48,494 nt of DNA. Origin: Acidobacteriota bacterium. GTDB lineage: Bacteria; Acidobacteriota; Vicinamibacteria; Vicinamibacterales; Fen-181. Numbering within the stretch: position 1 is the stretch's first letter; each line of letters begins with the position of its first letter. Position numbers and translations under genes: made by a program. The DNA is taken from NCBI GenBank assembly GCA_017883185.1, contig JADGOB010000013.1, forward strand, positions 1 to 48,494. Direction: 5' to 3'. The notes beneath the pieces are model-generated. The model made no database searches, was not told where the DNA came from, and saw nothing but the letters and a program-made list of their open reading frames with translations. This document shows positions 16,038 to 23,977 of this stretch, one piece after another.

Positions 16038-16815
16038 GTCTCCCCCGTCGCCGTCGTTCCTCGATCAGCTCGCGCCACAGGCGCAGCCGGAACAGGAACA
16101 GGTCCCGGAACGCACGGAGGATGACCCTCAGGTTCGCTCTCGTCGAGTGGCCTGCCGTCCTCGGGAGATGCGTCACCGCGACGTCGGCGATGACGAAGCC
16201 GCGCGCCCGCGCCCCGGCCAGCAGCTCGGTGTCGATCATCGCCCCGTTCGACTGGGTGTGCACGTGCTGCAACAGGTCGCGGCGGAAGAGCTTGAAGCCG
16301 CAGTCGATGTCGCGGCACAGCCGGCCGAACAGCGTGACGACGACGAGGTTCCACCCGAACGCGTTCACCTTCCGGATGAACGCGTCCTGGCGATTGGCAC
16401 GGTAGCCGCTCACGATATCCGCGTCGCCCGCCCGCTCAATGAGCCGTCGGAGTTCGGTCGGGTCGAACTGGTTGTCGCCGGGCAGGAACGCAATCCAGTC
16501 GTGCCTCGCGGCGTCGAATCCGGCCCGGAGCGAACCTCCATAGCCCCGGTTCGGGATGTGCTCGACCAGCCTCAGGTGAGGCACACGCGGAACAAGATCC
16601 CGAACGACTTGCCCTGTGCGGTCGCGGCTCCCGTCGTTGACCGCGATGATCTCGTAGTCGATGCCGAGCGATTGGGCGGCGGCCGAGACGCGCTCGATCG
16701 TCGCGGCCACGGAGCCTTCTTCGTTGTACGCGGGGATGACGACGGACAGCCCCGACAACGTCCTGGTCTGACCCGGAGTCGCACCGGGAGAAGTAAATCG
16801 GTGAGAGAGCGTCAC
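16027..16815 (-). CDS. GT2 glycosyltransferase, polyprenyl-phosphate sugar synthase-like
   Basis: A 262-residue enzyme if started at the GTG at 16815 (MTLSHRFTSPGATPGQTRTL). Core motifs are LSVVIPAYNEEGSVAATIER, IIAVNDGSRDRTGQV, RGYGGSLRAGFDAARHDWIAFLPGDNQFDP with its metal site, and DIDCGFKLFRRDLL. It lacks the C-terminal helices of the ArnC/GtrB subgroup. The GTG start overlaps the stop of the upstream M42 peptidase gene (GTGA), so the two genes form one operon. Substrate cannot be told from sequence. Confidence 0.88.
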   Translation of the reverse strand: MTLSHRFTSPGATPGQTRTLSGLSVVIPAYNEEGSVAATIERVSAAAQSLGIDYEIIAVNDGSRDRTGQVVRDLVPRVPHLRLVEHIPNRGYGGSLRAGFDAARHDWIAFLPGDNQFDPTELRRLIERAGDADIVSGYRANRQDAFIRKVNAFGWNLVVVTLFGRLCRDIDCGFKLFRRDLLQHVHTQSNGAMIDTELLAGARARGFVIADVAVTHLPRTAGHSTRANLRVILRAFRDLFLFRLRLWRELIEERRRRGRPRA

Positions 16816-18992
16816 TGTCTCCCCGGGAACTCGTTCACGAGCACGACAATCAGGTTGATCAGTGCGTCGAGGTCGCGGCCGTCGATGAGCTCGACGGGAG
16901 AGTGCGAGTAGCGTCCGGGCCACGAGATCGGCACGACGATGCTGCCGTACTTGCTGAACTGGGAGCCGTCGTTCCCGCCGCTCGTCACGCCGACCGTCGT
17001 GGGGACCTGGCGCGCTCCCGCGAGCGCGCGAATCCGCGCCACCGTCTCGGGCGGCGTGATGCTGCTGTTGTCCACGGCGCGCAGGACGGCGCCGGTGCCG
17101 AGCGGGATGTGCGCTATTCGCTGCGGGTCCACCGGCGAGTCGGAGGACACAAAGGTATCGACCGCGAACGCGTAGGCCGGGTGCAGTCGCTCGGCCAGCG
17201 CGCCCGATCCGGCGAGGCCCGTCTCTTCCTCGACGACCCAAGCGAACGTGACGCGGTTCGTGACCTTCGCCGGGTCGATTTTCTCGAGCGCCGCCAGCAG
17301 CGCGGCGCAGCCTGCCCGGTCGTCGATCGCGCGGGCCGACCCGCGCGAACCGGCGAGCCGCACAAACTCCTTCCGGACCGTCGCCGTGTCGCCCTTGACG
17401 ATGCCAAGCGCCTCGGTCTGCTGCCGGCTGGTGGTCCCGAAGTTGAGCAGGACCTCCTCGGCCTTCGGCTGTGTCTCGGCGGCCCGCAGGTAATTCGGAC
17501 GCGGCGCCACGATCGCGGGAACCTGGCCCCGGGCCGTGTGCACGAGCACCGGGTGCGCCTCCAGCAGGCTGTCGAAGAAGCCGCCGCGCTTGCGCACCGT
17601 GGCCGTCCCGTCGTCCTGGATGCTGACGATCTCGTAGCCGAGTTCGTCGGTGTGGGCCACGAAGAGAACCTGCTGTCCGCCCTGACCGAACGACACCGTC
17701 AGGTTGCCCTTCGCATCGACCTCCGGCCTCGCCCACCTGGGAAGGCGTGAGGCCACGGCCTCCCGCACGGCCGTTTCGTGGCCGGAGACACCGTAGGTGG
17801 CGATGAGCGCGTCGAGGTGTGCGAATACGTCCGGCCGGTTCTCGTGCGGGCGGCCGGCCAAGCTTCCCGAGACGGCTGTGCCCTTCGGCAGCCCGGCCAT
17901 CTCGGCGAGCAACGCGGTGACCGCGGACAGGTCGTCGTCCTGGACCGTCTCGACTGGCGTTTGCGCGAACAGCGTCGGGATCGCCAGCGTCTGGACCGTG
18001 GCGCGACGCCACGCGTTCGTACCGCGGAGAGCCGGAACGGTCTGAATCGCCAGGCCCGCCTGGCGCGCGCGATCGAGCAACGCGGCGTCGGCTTCTGGCA
18101 CGACCGGGCCGCCGCCCAGGCGACCGAGCGCGCCTTTCGCATCGGCCGTGTCACGCCCCGGCGCGCCGCGACTGAGGAGGATCACCCGATCCGGGTCCGT
18201 GGTCTGGCCAAGCCGCGCGAGGCCACGGTCGCCGAACAACCCCTGGGCGACCCAGGCAATCGTGAGCGTGCCGGTGACGGCGGGCGCCTGTTTCAGGCCC
18301 GCCAACAGGTTGACGAGTGCGAGCGCGCCGCCCCGCGCCTGTGCCGCCACGCCGGCGGTTCGTCCCCCGGCCAGCCGCTGGACACGCTCGCGGAGGGCGA
18401 CGGTGTCGAGCAACCTGATCCCGAGTTTCTCGACGTCTGCGCGCGAGCTGGCGCCGACGTCCACCCAGAGGTCGTCGAGTCCCTTGATCGCGGTGGACGT
18501 GTCGCGGCCGCGCTGCAGGTGGCTCGAGGCGGTCGCCACGATGCCCGGAACGTGGGTGGACACCTTCCACGCTGTCGGACCTTTGCCGACGGGCGCGGTC
18601 ACGCCAGTCGTGCGGATGACCACCGGCTGTCCGTAGACGAACTGGTCGAACAGGCGGTAGCTGGCCCCGGTGGACACCCGGGTGAGTCGCAGGAAGCCAT
18701 CGTCCGTGATGCCCGAGACCAGGTAGCCGTCCTCGTCGATGGTCGCGGCGATCAGCAGATGCGGCTGGCCCTGTCCGATCGTCAGCACCAGGTTGCCGAC
18801 CTCGTCAACCTTTGGCGTGGCCCACGCGGGCAGCATCCCGGCGACGGCCTGCTGCACGTCAGACTCGAAGCCCGACACGCCCTGCGTCTGGATCAGCGCG
18901 GCAAGCCGGTCGTCGGCCGCCGCCGATGCGACGCCGGGAGCACAGAGGGCCAGGAATGACAAAACGGCGAGAACTCGACGACACGTTGGCAT
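16812..18992 (-). CDS. tandem M42-family peptidase with a degenerate first domain
   Basis: This 726-residue secreted protein (signal peptide MPTCRRVLAVLSFLALCAPG...ASA) contains two M42/M20-like metallopeptidase domains, about residues 26-365 and 385-726; normal M42 enzymes have one domain of about 350. The second has the full di-metal site: His447 in VAHTDELG, the Asp557-Asp558 pair in AIDDRAG, Glu589-Glu590 in EEETG, Asp612 in VDTF, and His697 in YSHSPVE. The first retains the fold pattern but has lost the ligands: Thr84 replaces His447, Ala217-Gln218 replace the Asp pair, Gly251-Leu252 replace the Glu pair, and Gln344 replaces His697. It is therefore a pseudo-peptidase fused to an active aminopeptidase. 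Start is the ATG at 18992. Confidence 0.9.
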   Translation of the reverse strand: MPTCRRVLAVLSFLALCAPGVASAAADDRLAALIQTQGVSGFESDVQQAVAGMLPAWATPKVDEVGNLVLTIGQGQPHLLIAATIDEDGYLVSGITDDGFLRLTRVSTGASYRLFDQFVYGQPVVIRTTGVTAPVGKGPTAWKVSTHVPGIVATASSHLQRGRDTSTAIKGLDDLWVDVGASSRADVEKLGIRLLDTVALRERVQRLAGGRTAGVAAQARGGALALVNLLAGLKQAPAVTGTLTIAWVAQGLFGDRGLARLGQTTDPDRVILLSRGAPGRDTADAKGALGRLGGGPVVPEADAALLDRARQAGLAIQTVPALRGTNAWRRATVQTLAIPTLFAQTPVETVQDDDLSAVTALLAEMAGLPKGTAVSGSLAGRPHENRPDVFAHLDALIATYGVSGHETAVREAVASRLPRWARPEVDAKGNLTVSFGQGGQQVLFVAHTDELGYEIVSIQDDGTATVRKRGGFFDSLLEAHPVLVHTARGQVPAIVAPRPNYLRAAETQPKAEEVLLNFGTTSRQQTEALGIVKGDTATVRKEFVRLAGSRGSARAIDDRAGCAALLAALEKIDPAKVTNRVTFAWVVEEETGLAGSGALAERLHPAYAFAVDTFVSSDSPVDPQRIAHIPLGTGAVLRAVDNSSITPPETVARIRALAGARQVPTTVGVTSGGNDGSQFSKYGSIVVPISWPGRYSHSPVELIDGRDLDALINLIVVLVNEFPGRQ

Positions 18993-19039
18993 GACGGGCG
19001 TCTCCAGGGGGGACAGTCGGGGATCATATCAGGAGGAAG

Positions 19040-19058
19040 GGCGGATACCCAGTCCGCC
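19040..19058. promoter_or_regulatory. inverted repeat in the divergent peptidase-dsbD region
   Basis: GGCGGA (19040-19045) and TCCGCC (19053-19058) form a perfect inverted repeat with a 7-base spacer in the 109-base region between the divergent M42 and dsbD genes. A TACGAT hexamer downstream (near 19079) could be a -10 box for dsbD. It may be an operator or a transcript hairpin; the evidence is positional only. Confidence 0.25.
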
Positions 19059-19101
19059 GCTGCCCCTCGTGTTTTGTTACGATAGACACGTGCTTGAATC
19101 C

Positions 19102-21189
19102 ATGACGTTGGTTCGCGTGTCCACACGTCGTCTTGCGGCGATCGCTCTCGCTCTCGCGCTCGCCGCCTGTTTCCCATATCAGGTTGCCGCCCAGGGCGAC
19201 CCGGTGAAGTGGTCTGCGAGTACGAAAGCGACGAAGGTGCCGCCGGGCGGCAACTTCGAGGTCCAGGCTCTCGCGCAGATCGCCGAGGGATGGCACCTCT
19301 ATTCGCTCACCCAGCCGCCGCCGCCCATCGCCACCAGGATCACCGTGGCGCCAGGGCAGCCGTTCAGCCTGGGCGGCAGTATCGACGCGCCGTCACCGCA
19401 CACGGCCTTCGATCAGAGCTTCGGCATCGACACCGAGTTCTACGCGGAGAGCGCGGGATTCTCGGTGCCTGTGAAGGCGGCGGGTGACGCGCCCGCCGGG
19501 AAAACGAAGGCTCGGGTGCAGGCGTACTTCCAAACCTGCAACGACCAGTTCTGCCTGCCGCCGAAGACCGTGACGATGGAGGTGGCGATTGAGATCTCCG
19601 GCGCGCCGGTGGCTGGGACCCCAGCATCCGCGCCGGCTGCGACGCCCGCCACCGCGGCTCCGCCGGCTGCCACTCCGTCCCCGGCCGCCCGGAGGGATGC
19701 TGACGCCCAGGCGGTTACGCCGCCGCCTGCGGCCGGCCTGCCCGCCGCCGTGGTTGCCGCAGGTGGGGCTGCGCCTGCCGCGTCCACTCCGGGGACTCCC
19801 GCGGGCGCCGCAGCGGCCGCGTCGTCCGCCGCCACGCCGGCGGTGCCGGCGCAGGGCCAGCGATCGCTCTGGTCGTTCATCTGGCTGGCGATGACCGTCG
19901 GTGCGCTGTCGCTGCTGACGCCGTGCGTGTTCCCGATGGTGCCGATCACAGTCTCCTACTTCACGAACCACGCGGCGGGTAGCCGCGGCAAGGCGGTGCA
20001 GCAGGCGGTGACCTACATGCTCGGCATCATCCTGACGTTCACGGCGCTCGGCATGGCCATGGCGCTGCTGCTCGGCGCGACCAGCCTGAACCGGTTTGCG
20101 GCGAACCCGTGGATCAACGTCCTCATCACCGGGATCTTTCTCGCGTTCGCGCTCAGCCTCTTTGGTGTGTTCGACCTCGGCGTGCCGCCGGCGCTGGTCA
20201 ACAAGCTCGATTCCCTGACGCGGCGGCAGGGCGGCAGCCAGACGCTGGCGACGTTGCTGATGGGGCTGACCTTCACGCTCACGTCGTTCACCTGCACGGC
20301 GCCGTTCGTCGGCACGCTGCTGGTGATGGCGGCGGGCGGCGATTGGCAATGGCCGCTCGTCGGGATGCTCGCGTTTTCGACGGTTTTTGCGCTGCCGTTC
20401 TTCCTCCTCGCGCTGATGCCGCAGTGGATGGCGTCGCTGCCGAAGTCGGGCGGCTGGCTGAACTCGGTGAAGGTGCTGATGGCCTTCCTCGAGGTGGCCG
20501 CGGCGACGAAGTTCCTGTCCAACGTCGATCTCGTCTGGGGCTGGGGGATCTTCACGCACGACGTCGTCCTCGCCACGTGGGTGGTCATCTTCGTCATGAT
20601 GGCGCTCTACGTGCTCGGGCTGTTCCGCTTCGCGCACGACGCGCCCGTCAAGCACGTGGGCATCACGCGGCTGACGACCTCGCTCGTGTGCGGCACGCTC
20701 GGGTTGTGGCTGATGACGGGGTTGGTCGGCAAGCCGCTGGGCGAGCTGGAAGCGTTCCTGCCTCCGCCGCCCGAGTCGCTCAAGTCGGGCGTGTCCACGG
20801 TCGCCGGCTCGAACGAGCTGTCGTGGATCATGAACGACTACGAGCAGGCGCTGGCGACGGCGAAGCGGGAAGGGAAGCGCGTGTTCATCGACTTCACCGG
20901 CTACACCTGCACGAACTGCCGGTGGATGGAAGCGAACATGTTCCCGCGCGAAGAGGTGCGCCGCGAACTCGCTGGCTTCGTGCGCGTGCGGCTCTATACG
21001 GACGGTGAGGGCGACGTCTTCCAGCGACAGCAGCAGTTGCAGGAGGACAAGTACAAGACGGTCGCGCTGCCGTTCTACGCCGTGGTCAACGCCGACGGCA
21101 GCCCGGTGGTCAGCTTCCCCGGCCTGACCCGCGACCTGGCGCAGTTCGTGGCGTTCCTGAAACAGGGTCAGGCGACGGTCGGCCGGTAG
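19102..21189 (+). CDS. dsbD: thiol:disulfide interchange protein DsbD
   Basis: This 695-residue protein carries reducing power from cytoplasmic thioredoxin to the periplasm. All three modules are present: an N-terminal DsbD-alpha domain with Cys146 and Cys151 (QTCNDQFCLPP), a long Ala/Pro linker (about 165-255), an eight-helix core with membrane cysteines Cys275 (LLTPCVFPMVP) and Cys398 (TSFTCTAPFVG), and a C-terminal thioredoxin domain with Cys603-Cys606 (YTCTNCRWMEANMF). The signal region ends in L20-A21-A22-C23, a good lipobox, so the N-terminus may be lipidated. Start is the ATG at 19102, or the GTG at 19090. The TAG stop sits inside a GTAG-headed palindrome. Confidence 0.93.
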   Translation: MTLVRVSTRRLAAIALALALAACFPYQVAAQGDPVKWSASTKATKVPPGGNFEVQALAQIAEGWHLYSLTQPPPPIATRITVAPGQPFSLGGSIDAPSPHTAFDQSFGIDTEFYAESAGFSVPVKAAGDAPAGKTKARVQAYFQTCNDQFCLPPKTVTMEVAIEISGAPVAGTPASAPAATPATAAPPAATPSPAARRDADAQAVTPPPAAGLPAAVVAAGGAAPAASTPGTPAGAAAAASSAATPAVPAQGQRSLWSFIWLAMTVGALSLLTPCVFPMVPITVSYFTNHAAGSRGKAVQQAVTYMLGIILTFTALGMAMALLLGATSLNRFAANPWINVLITGIFLAFALSLFGVFDLGVPPALVNKLDSLTRRQGGSQTLATLLMGLTFTLTSFTCTAPFVGTLLVMAAGGDWQWPLVGMLAFSTVFALPFFLLALMPQWMASLPKSGGWLNSVKVLMAFLEVAAATKFLSNVDLVWGWGIFTHDVVLATWVVIFVMMALYVLGLFRFAHDAPVKHVGITRLTTSLVCGTLGLWLMTGLVGKPLGELEAFLPPPPESLKSGVSTVAGSNELSWIMNDYEQALATAKREGKRVFIDFTGYTCTNCRWMEANMFPREEVRRELAGFVRVRLYTDGEGDVFQRQQQLQEDKYKTVALPFYAVVNADGSPVVSFPGLTRDLAQFVAFLKQGQATVGR

Positions 21190-21214
21190 GGGCGGGTTTG
21201 AAACCCGCCCCTAC
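21186..21214. repeat. GTAG-headed perfect palindrome at dsbD stop
   Basis: Two 14-base arms (21186-21199 and 21201-21214) are exact reverse complements around a single G. The left arm begins GTAGGGGCGGG and the right arm ends CGCCCCTAC. The dsbD stop codon TAG (21187-21189) is part of the left arm. It could act as a terminator or be a REP-like mobile palindrome. Confidence 0.85.
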
Positions 21215-21256
21215 AGCTGTTTCCAGACGTCCCAGGTTCGTTCATAATGCCGAGTC

Positions 21257-22753
21257 ATGCCCCGCATCCTCCTTGGCCTCGATGTCGGCAGTTCGTTCGT
21301 AAAGGCGGCGCTCGTTGACGCTGACACCGGAGCGCTCGTCGCGCAGGCGTCGGCGCCGTCCTGCGAGATGACCATGGCCGCGCCGCAGCCCGGCTGGGCC
21401 GAGCAGGACCCGGCCGAGTGGTGGCGCAACGTCGTCTCAGCCGTTCGCGACGCGGTTCAGCGCGCGGGCGTCCCAGGCACGGAGGTGTGTGCCGTCGGCA
21501 TCTCGTACCAGATGCACGGCCTGGTGGTGGTCGATAAGCACCAGCAGGTGCTGCGGCCCGCGATCATCTGGTGCGATGGCCGGGCGGTCGAGATCGGACA
21601 GCGCGCGTTCGACGAGATCGGACGCCTCTCCTGCCTCGCGCGGCTGCTCAATTCCCCTGGTAACTTCACCGCCTCGAAGCTGCGATGGGTCAAGGAGCAC
21701 GAACCGGAGGTCTTCGCCTCGACCGACAAGGCGATGCTCCCGGGCGACTACCTTGCCATGCGGCTCACGGGTCGCATCGCGACCACCGCGTCGGGCCTCT
21801 CGGAAGGCATCTTCTGGGACTTCTTCGACGGCCGAGTCTCCGAGGACGTACTCAACGTTTACGGCTTGTCGCCCGCGCTCATTCCTGAGATCGTCCCGAC
21901 GTTCGGCCACCAGGGAGAAGTGACGGCCGCGGCCGCGAATGAGCTGGGGATTTCGGCGGGCACCCCCGTCGCCTACCGCGCCGGTGACCAACCGAACAAC
22001 GCGTTCTCGTTGAACGTCCTCGAGCCGGGGGAAGTGGCCGCAACCGCGGGAACGTCGGGCGTCGTCTTCGGCGTGGGCGATCAGGCGCGGTGGGACAACG
22101 ACTCGCGCGTCAATACCTTCCTTCATGTCAATCATCGGCCGGATGCACCGCGCTACGGCGTGCTCCTGTGCGTCAACGGAACCGGGTCGCTCAACAGTTG
22201 GGTGAAGCGGACGGTGGGGGAGGGGTTGACGTACGACGAGATGAACCGCGCCGCACTCGAGGCGCCGATCGGGTCGGACGGGATTCTCGTGTTCCCGTTC
22301 GGAAACGGCGCCGAGCGGACGCTTGGCAATCGCGACCTCGGTGCGTCGGTGCACGGCCTGTCGTTCAACCGGCATACGCGGTCGCACCTGTTCCGGGCGG
22401 CGCAGGAAGGGATCGTCTTCGCGCTGAACTACGGCATCGACATCATGCGCGAGATGGGGATCGACGTGCGCGCGGTGCGGGCCGGCCGCGCCAACATGTT
22501 CCTGAGCCCGCTGTTCGCGCGTGCCTTCGCCGATACGTCCGGCGCGGTGGTGGAGTTGTACGACACCGACGGGGCGCAGGGCGCCGCGCGTGCCGCCGGT
22601 GTCGGCGCCGGGATCTTTCCGACGATGCGCGACGCGTTCGCCGGCCTGCGTGCCTGCGACCGCCTCGAGCCTGACGCGACGACATCCGGGCAATACCGCG
22701 AGGCGTACCAGCGATGGCTCGACGCGCTGTCACGGCGGATGCACGAAATGTAG
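21257..22753 (+). CDS. xylB: xylulokinase-type FGGY sugar kinase
   Basis: A 498-residue FGGY kinase, the normal xylulokinase length. The N-terminal ATPase motif LLGLDVGSSFVKAALVD, the sugar-contact motif ISYQMHGLVVVD (xylulokinases have GQMHG), WCDGRAVEIG, and AGDQPNNAFSLNV with the general-base Asp are all visible. The C-terminal ATPase lobe contains GTSGVVFGVG and RAGRANMFLSPLFARAFAD. It should phosphorylate D-xylulose or a related ketose for the pentose phosphate pathway. No xylose isomerase or transporter lies in the window, so substrate is inferred from motif similarity only. ATG at 21257 is used; there is no clear ribosome-binding site. Confidence 0.82.
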   Translation: MPRILLGLDVGSSFVKAALVDADTGALVAQASAPSCEMTMAAPQPGWAEQDPAEWWRNVVSAVRDAVQRAGVPGTEVCAVGISYQMHGLVVVDKHQQVLRPAIIWCDGRAVEIGQRAFDEIGRLSCLARLLNSPGNFTASKLRWVKEHEPEVFASTDKAMLPGDYLAMRLTGRIATTASGLSEGIFWDFFDGRVSEDVLNVYGLSPALIPEIVPTFGHQGEVTAAAANELGISAGTPVAYRAGDQPNNAFSLNVLEPGEVAATAGTSGVVFGVGDQARWDNDSRVNTFLHVNHRPDAPRYGVLLCVNGTGSLNSWVKRTVGEGLTYDEMNRAALEAPIGSDGILVFPFGNGAERTLGNRDLGASVHGLSFNRHTRSHLFRAAQEGIVFALNYGIDIMREMGIDVRAVRAGRANMFLSPLFARAFADTSGAVVELYDTDGAQGAARAAGVGAGIFPTMRDAFAGLRACDRLEPDATTSGQYREAYQRWLDALSRRMHEM

Positions 22754-22771
22754 CGCGGGGTGCGCAAGTGT

Positions 22772-22795
22772 GGCGCGGGGCTTGAGCCCCGCGCC
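22772..22795. terminator. GC-rich palindrome between convergent xylB and hemerythrin genes
   Basis: Perfect 11-bp arms GGCGCGGGGCT (22772-22782) and AGCCCCGCGCC (22785-22795) with a 2-base loop. An incomplete copy of the left arm, GTAGCGCGGGG, starts at 22750 and supplies the xylB stop codon. Located between convergent genes, it could terminate both; its design matches the other GTAG/REP-like palindromes. Confidence 0.6.
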
Positions 22796-22804
22796 GAAGA
22801 CCGT

Positions 22805-23752
22805 CTACTCTTCCGCCAGCAACCGTCGCTCGCCGGTCAGCGCCCGGATGCCAGCTGCGTCCTGCACCACTTCGAGCGCGCCGAGGTAGTCGCCCTGCGG
22901 GCTCCTCACCGGGTAGTAGCGGATGTGAATGAAGCGTCCGCCCATTTCGATCCAGAACTCCGCCATCGTCCGCGTTCCCGCCTTGAAGTCGGCCAGGATC
23001 TTGTTGACGAGGTGCACGCTCTTCTCGGGATGGCAGTTCTGCACCGTCATGCCTATCACACCACGCGTCCGCGGGAAGATCTTCTCCCCGTTCTCGTGGC
23101 TGAAATAGCGCACCTTGTCGTCCTTGTCCACGAAGGACAATTCCACCGGGAGCGTGTTGAGGATGGCGGCCATCACGTCGCGCTCGACGCCGAAGGAGAG
23201 GTCCTCGACGCCCCCTCCGGTGATGATGCGGTCGGCCAGCGCGTAGTACTTCGCGCGGGTGTCGGGTCCGACCGACGCCTCGGTGGCGATGATGCCGGCG
23301 ACGACAGCGTCCCCGTCCGCCCCGCTCATCACGCGGCGCGCCATCGGGTAGAGGATGTCGTTCTCCTTCCAGAAGTGGTTCTTCATCAGGGTGAAATACT
23401 CGGCGAACACGTTCCTCAACTCGCCAAGCGCCCCGGTGTTCCCGCCGATGTACTCGTCTACCAGGTCCACGAGCCGCGGCAGCAGCGATCGGTTCTGCTC
23501 GTGCTCGGCGAGCATCACCGCGAGCGGACCGCCATGTCGGGGGATTCCGCGCTGCTCGATGAGGGGAAACAGGTGGTTCTCTTCCTTCTTGTTGTGGCAC
23601 CCGTCGATGTACTCCTGGAAGTACTGCGCGGCGTCGCGCAGCAGGCCCGGAGGCGGCGCGCCAGGGCCAGCCAGCGCCCGCTCCACCGCGTCGAAGACCT
23701 TCTCCGTGGTCTGATGATCGTTCAACAGCAAGTCCGACCAGTTCTCCGCCAT
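22805..23752 (-). CDS. hemerythrin-like domain plus PAS sensor protein (DUF438-like)
   Basis: A 315-residue cytoplasmic protein. Residues 1-145 form a hemerythrin HHE-type four-helix bundle with the iron-ligand pattern LLNDHQTTEKV, HNKKEENHLFPLIEQ, MLAEHEQN and MKNHFWKENDILYPMA. Residues about 190-305 form a PAS domain of the DUF438-associated type (LPVELSFVDKDDKVRYFSHE ... MTVQNCHPEKSVHLVNKIL). Such proteins bind a di-iron centre and are linked to sensing oxygen or nitric oxide, or to iron-cluster repair. There is no output domain, so its partner is unknown. A CRP/FNR-like palindrome lies about 80 bases upstream, fitting anaerobic or NO control. Start is the ATG at 23752. Confidence 0.88.
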   Translation of the reverse strand: MAENWSDLLLNDHQTTEKVFDAVERALAGPGAPPPGLLRDAAQYFQEYIDGCHNKKEENHLFPLIEQRGIPRHGGPLAVMLAEHEQNRSLLPRLVDLVDEYIGGNTGALGELRNVFAEYFTLMKNHFWKENDILYPMARRVMSGADGDAVVAGIIATEASVGPDTRAKYYALADRIITGGGVEDLSFGVERDVMAAILNTLPVELSFVDKDDKVRYFSHENGEKIFPRTRGVIGMTVQNCHPEKSVHLVNKILADFKAGTRTMAEFWIEMGGRFIHIRYYPVRSPQGDYLGALEVVQDAAGIRALTGERRLLAEE

Positions 23753-23824
23753 ATATGCTTCTCTGCCTCCCGAAGTGGATGATTCCTTTTCACCTTATCA
23801 TGGGAGGAGCACGCCGGCGATGCC

Positions 23825-23840
23825 TATGACCCACGTCATA
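23825..23840. promoter_or_regulatory. CRP/FNR-family-like operator (TATGAC-N4-GTCATA)
   Basis: The plus strand reads TATGAC, CCAC, GTCATA: perfect 6-bp half-sites with a 4-base spacer. The TGAC-N4-GTCA core is the DNR/NNR-type half-site arrangement of CRP/FNR regulators. On the minus strand a GATAAG-like -10 box near 23795-23800 would place the transcription start near 23791 and the palindrome centre near -41.5, the class II activator position for the hemerythrin-PAS gene. The -10 assignment is weak. Confidence 0.45.
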
Positions 23841-23977
23841 ACAGCGTCCTTCGCCGCGCGACTGCGCGCCTCACCGGTCGGCGGCGACCGCCCTCCCAAC
23901 CCGCGTCGGCGTTTGAGGTTCGGGACGAGGACGTGGTCAAATGAGCGGACTCGGTCCAGATATTCCCTGGAGGTCAT

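Noticed and set aside
16815-18012. Fusion of the GT2 frame with a long upstream open frame
   Set aside because: The extension is an alternative frame of the M42 peptidase gene; the GTG at 16815 with a GTGA overlap gives a normal GT2 length.
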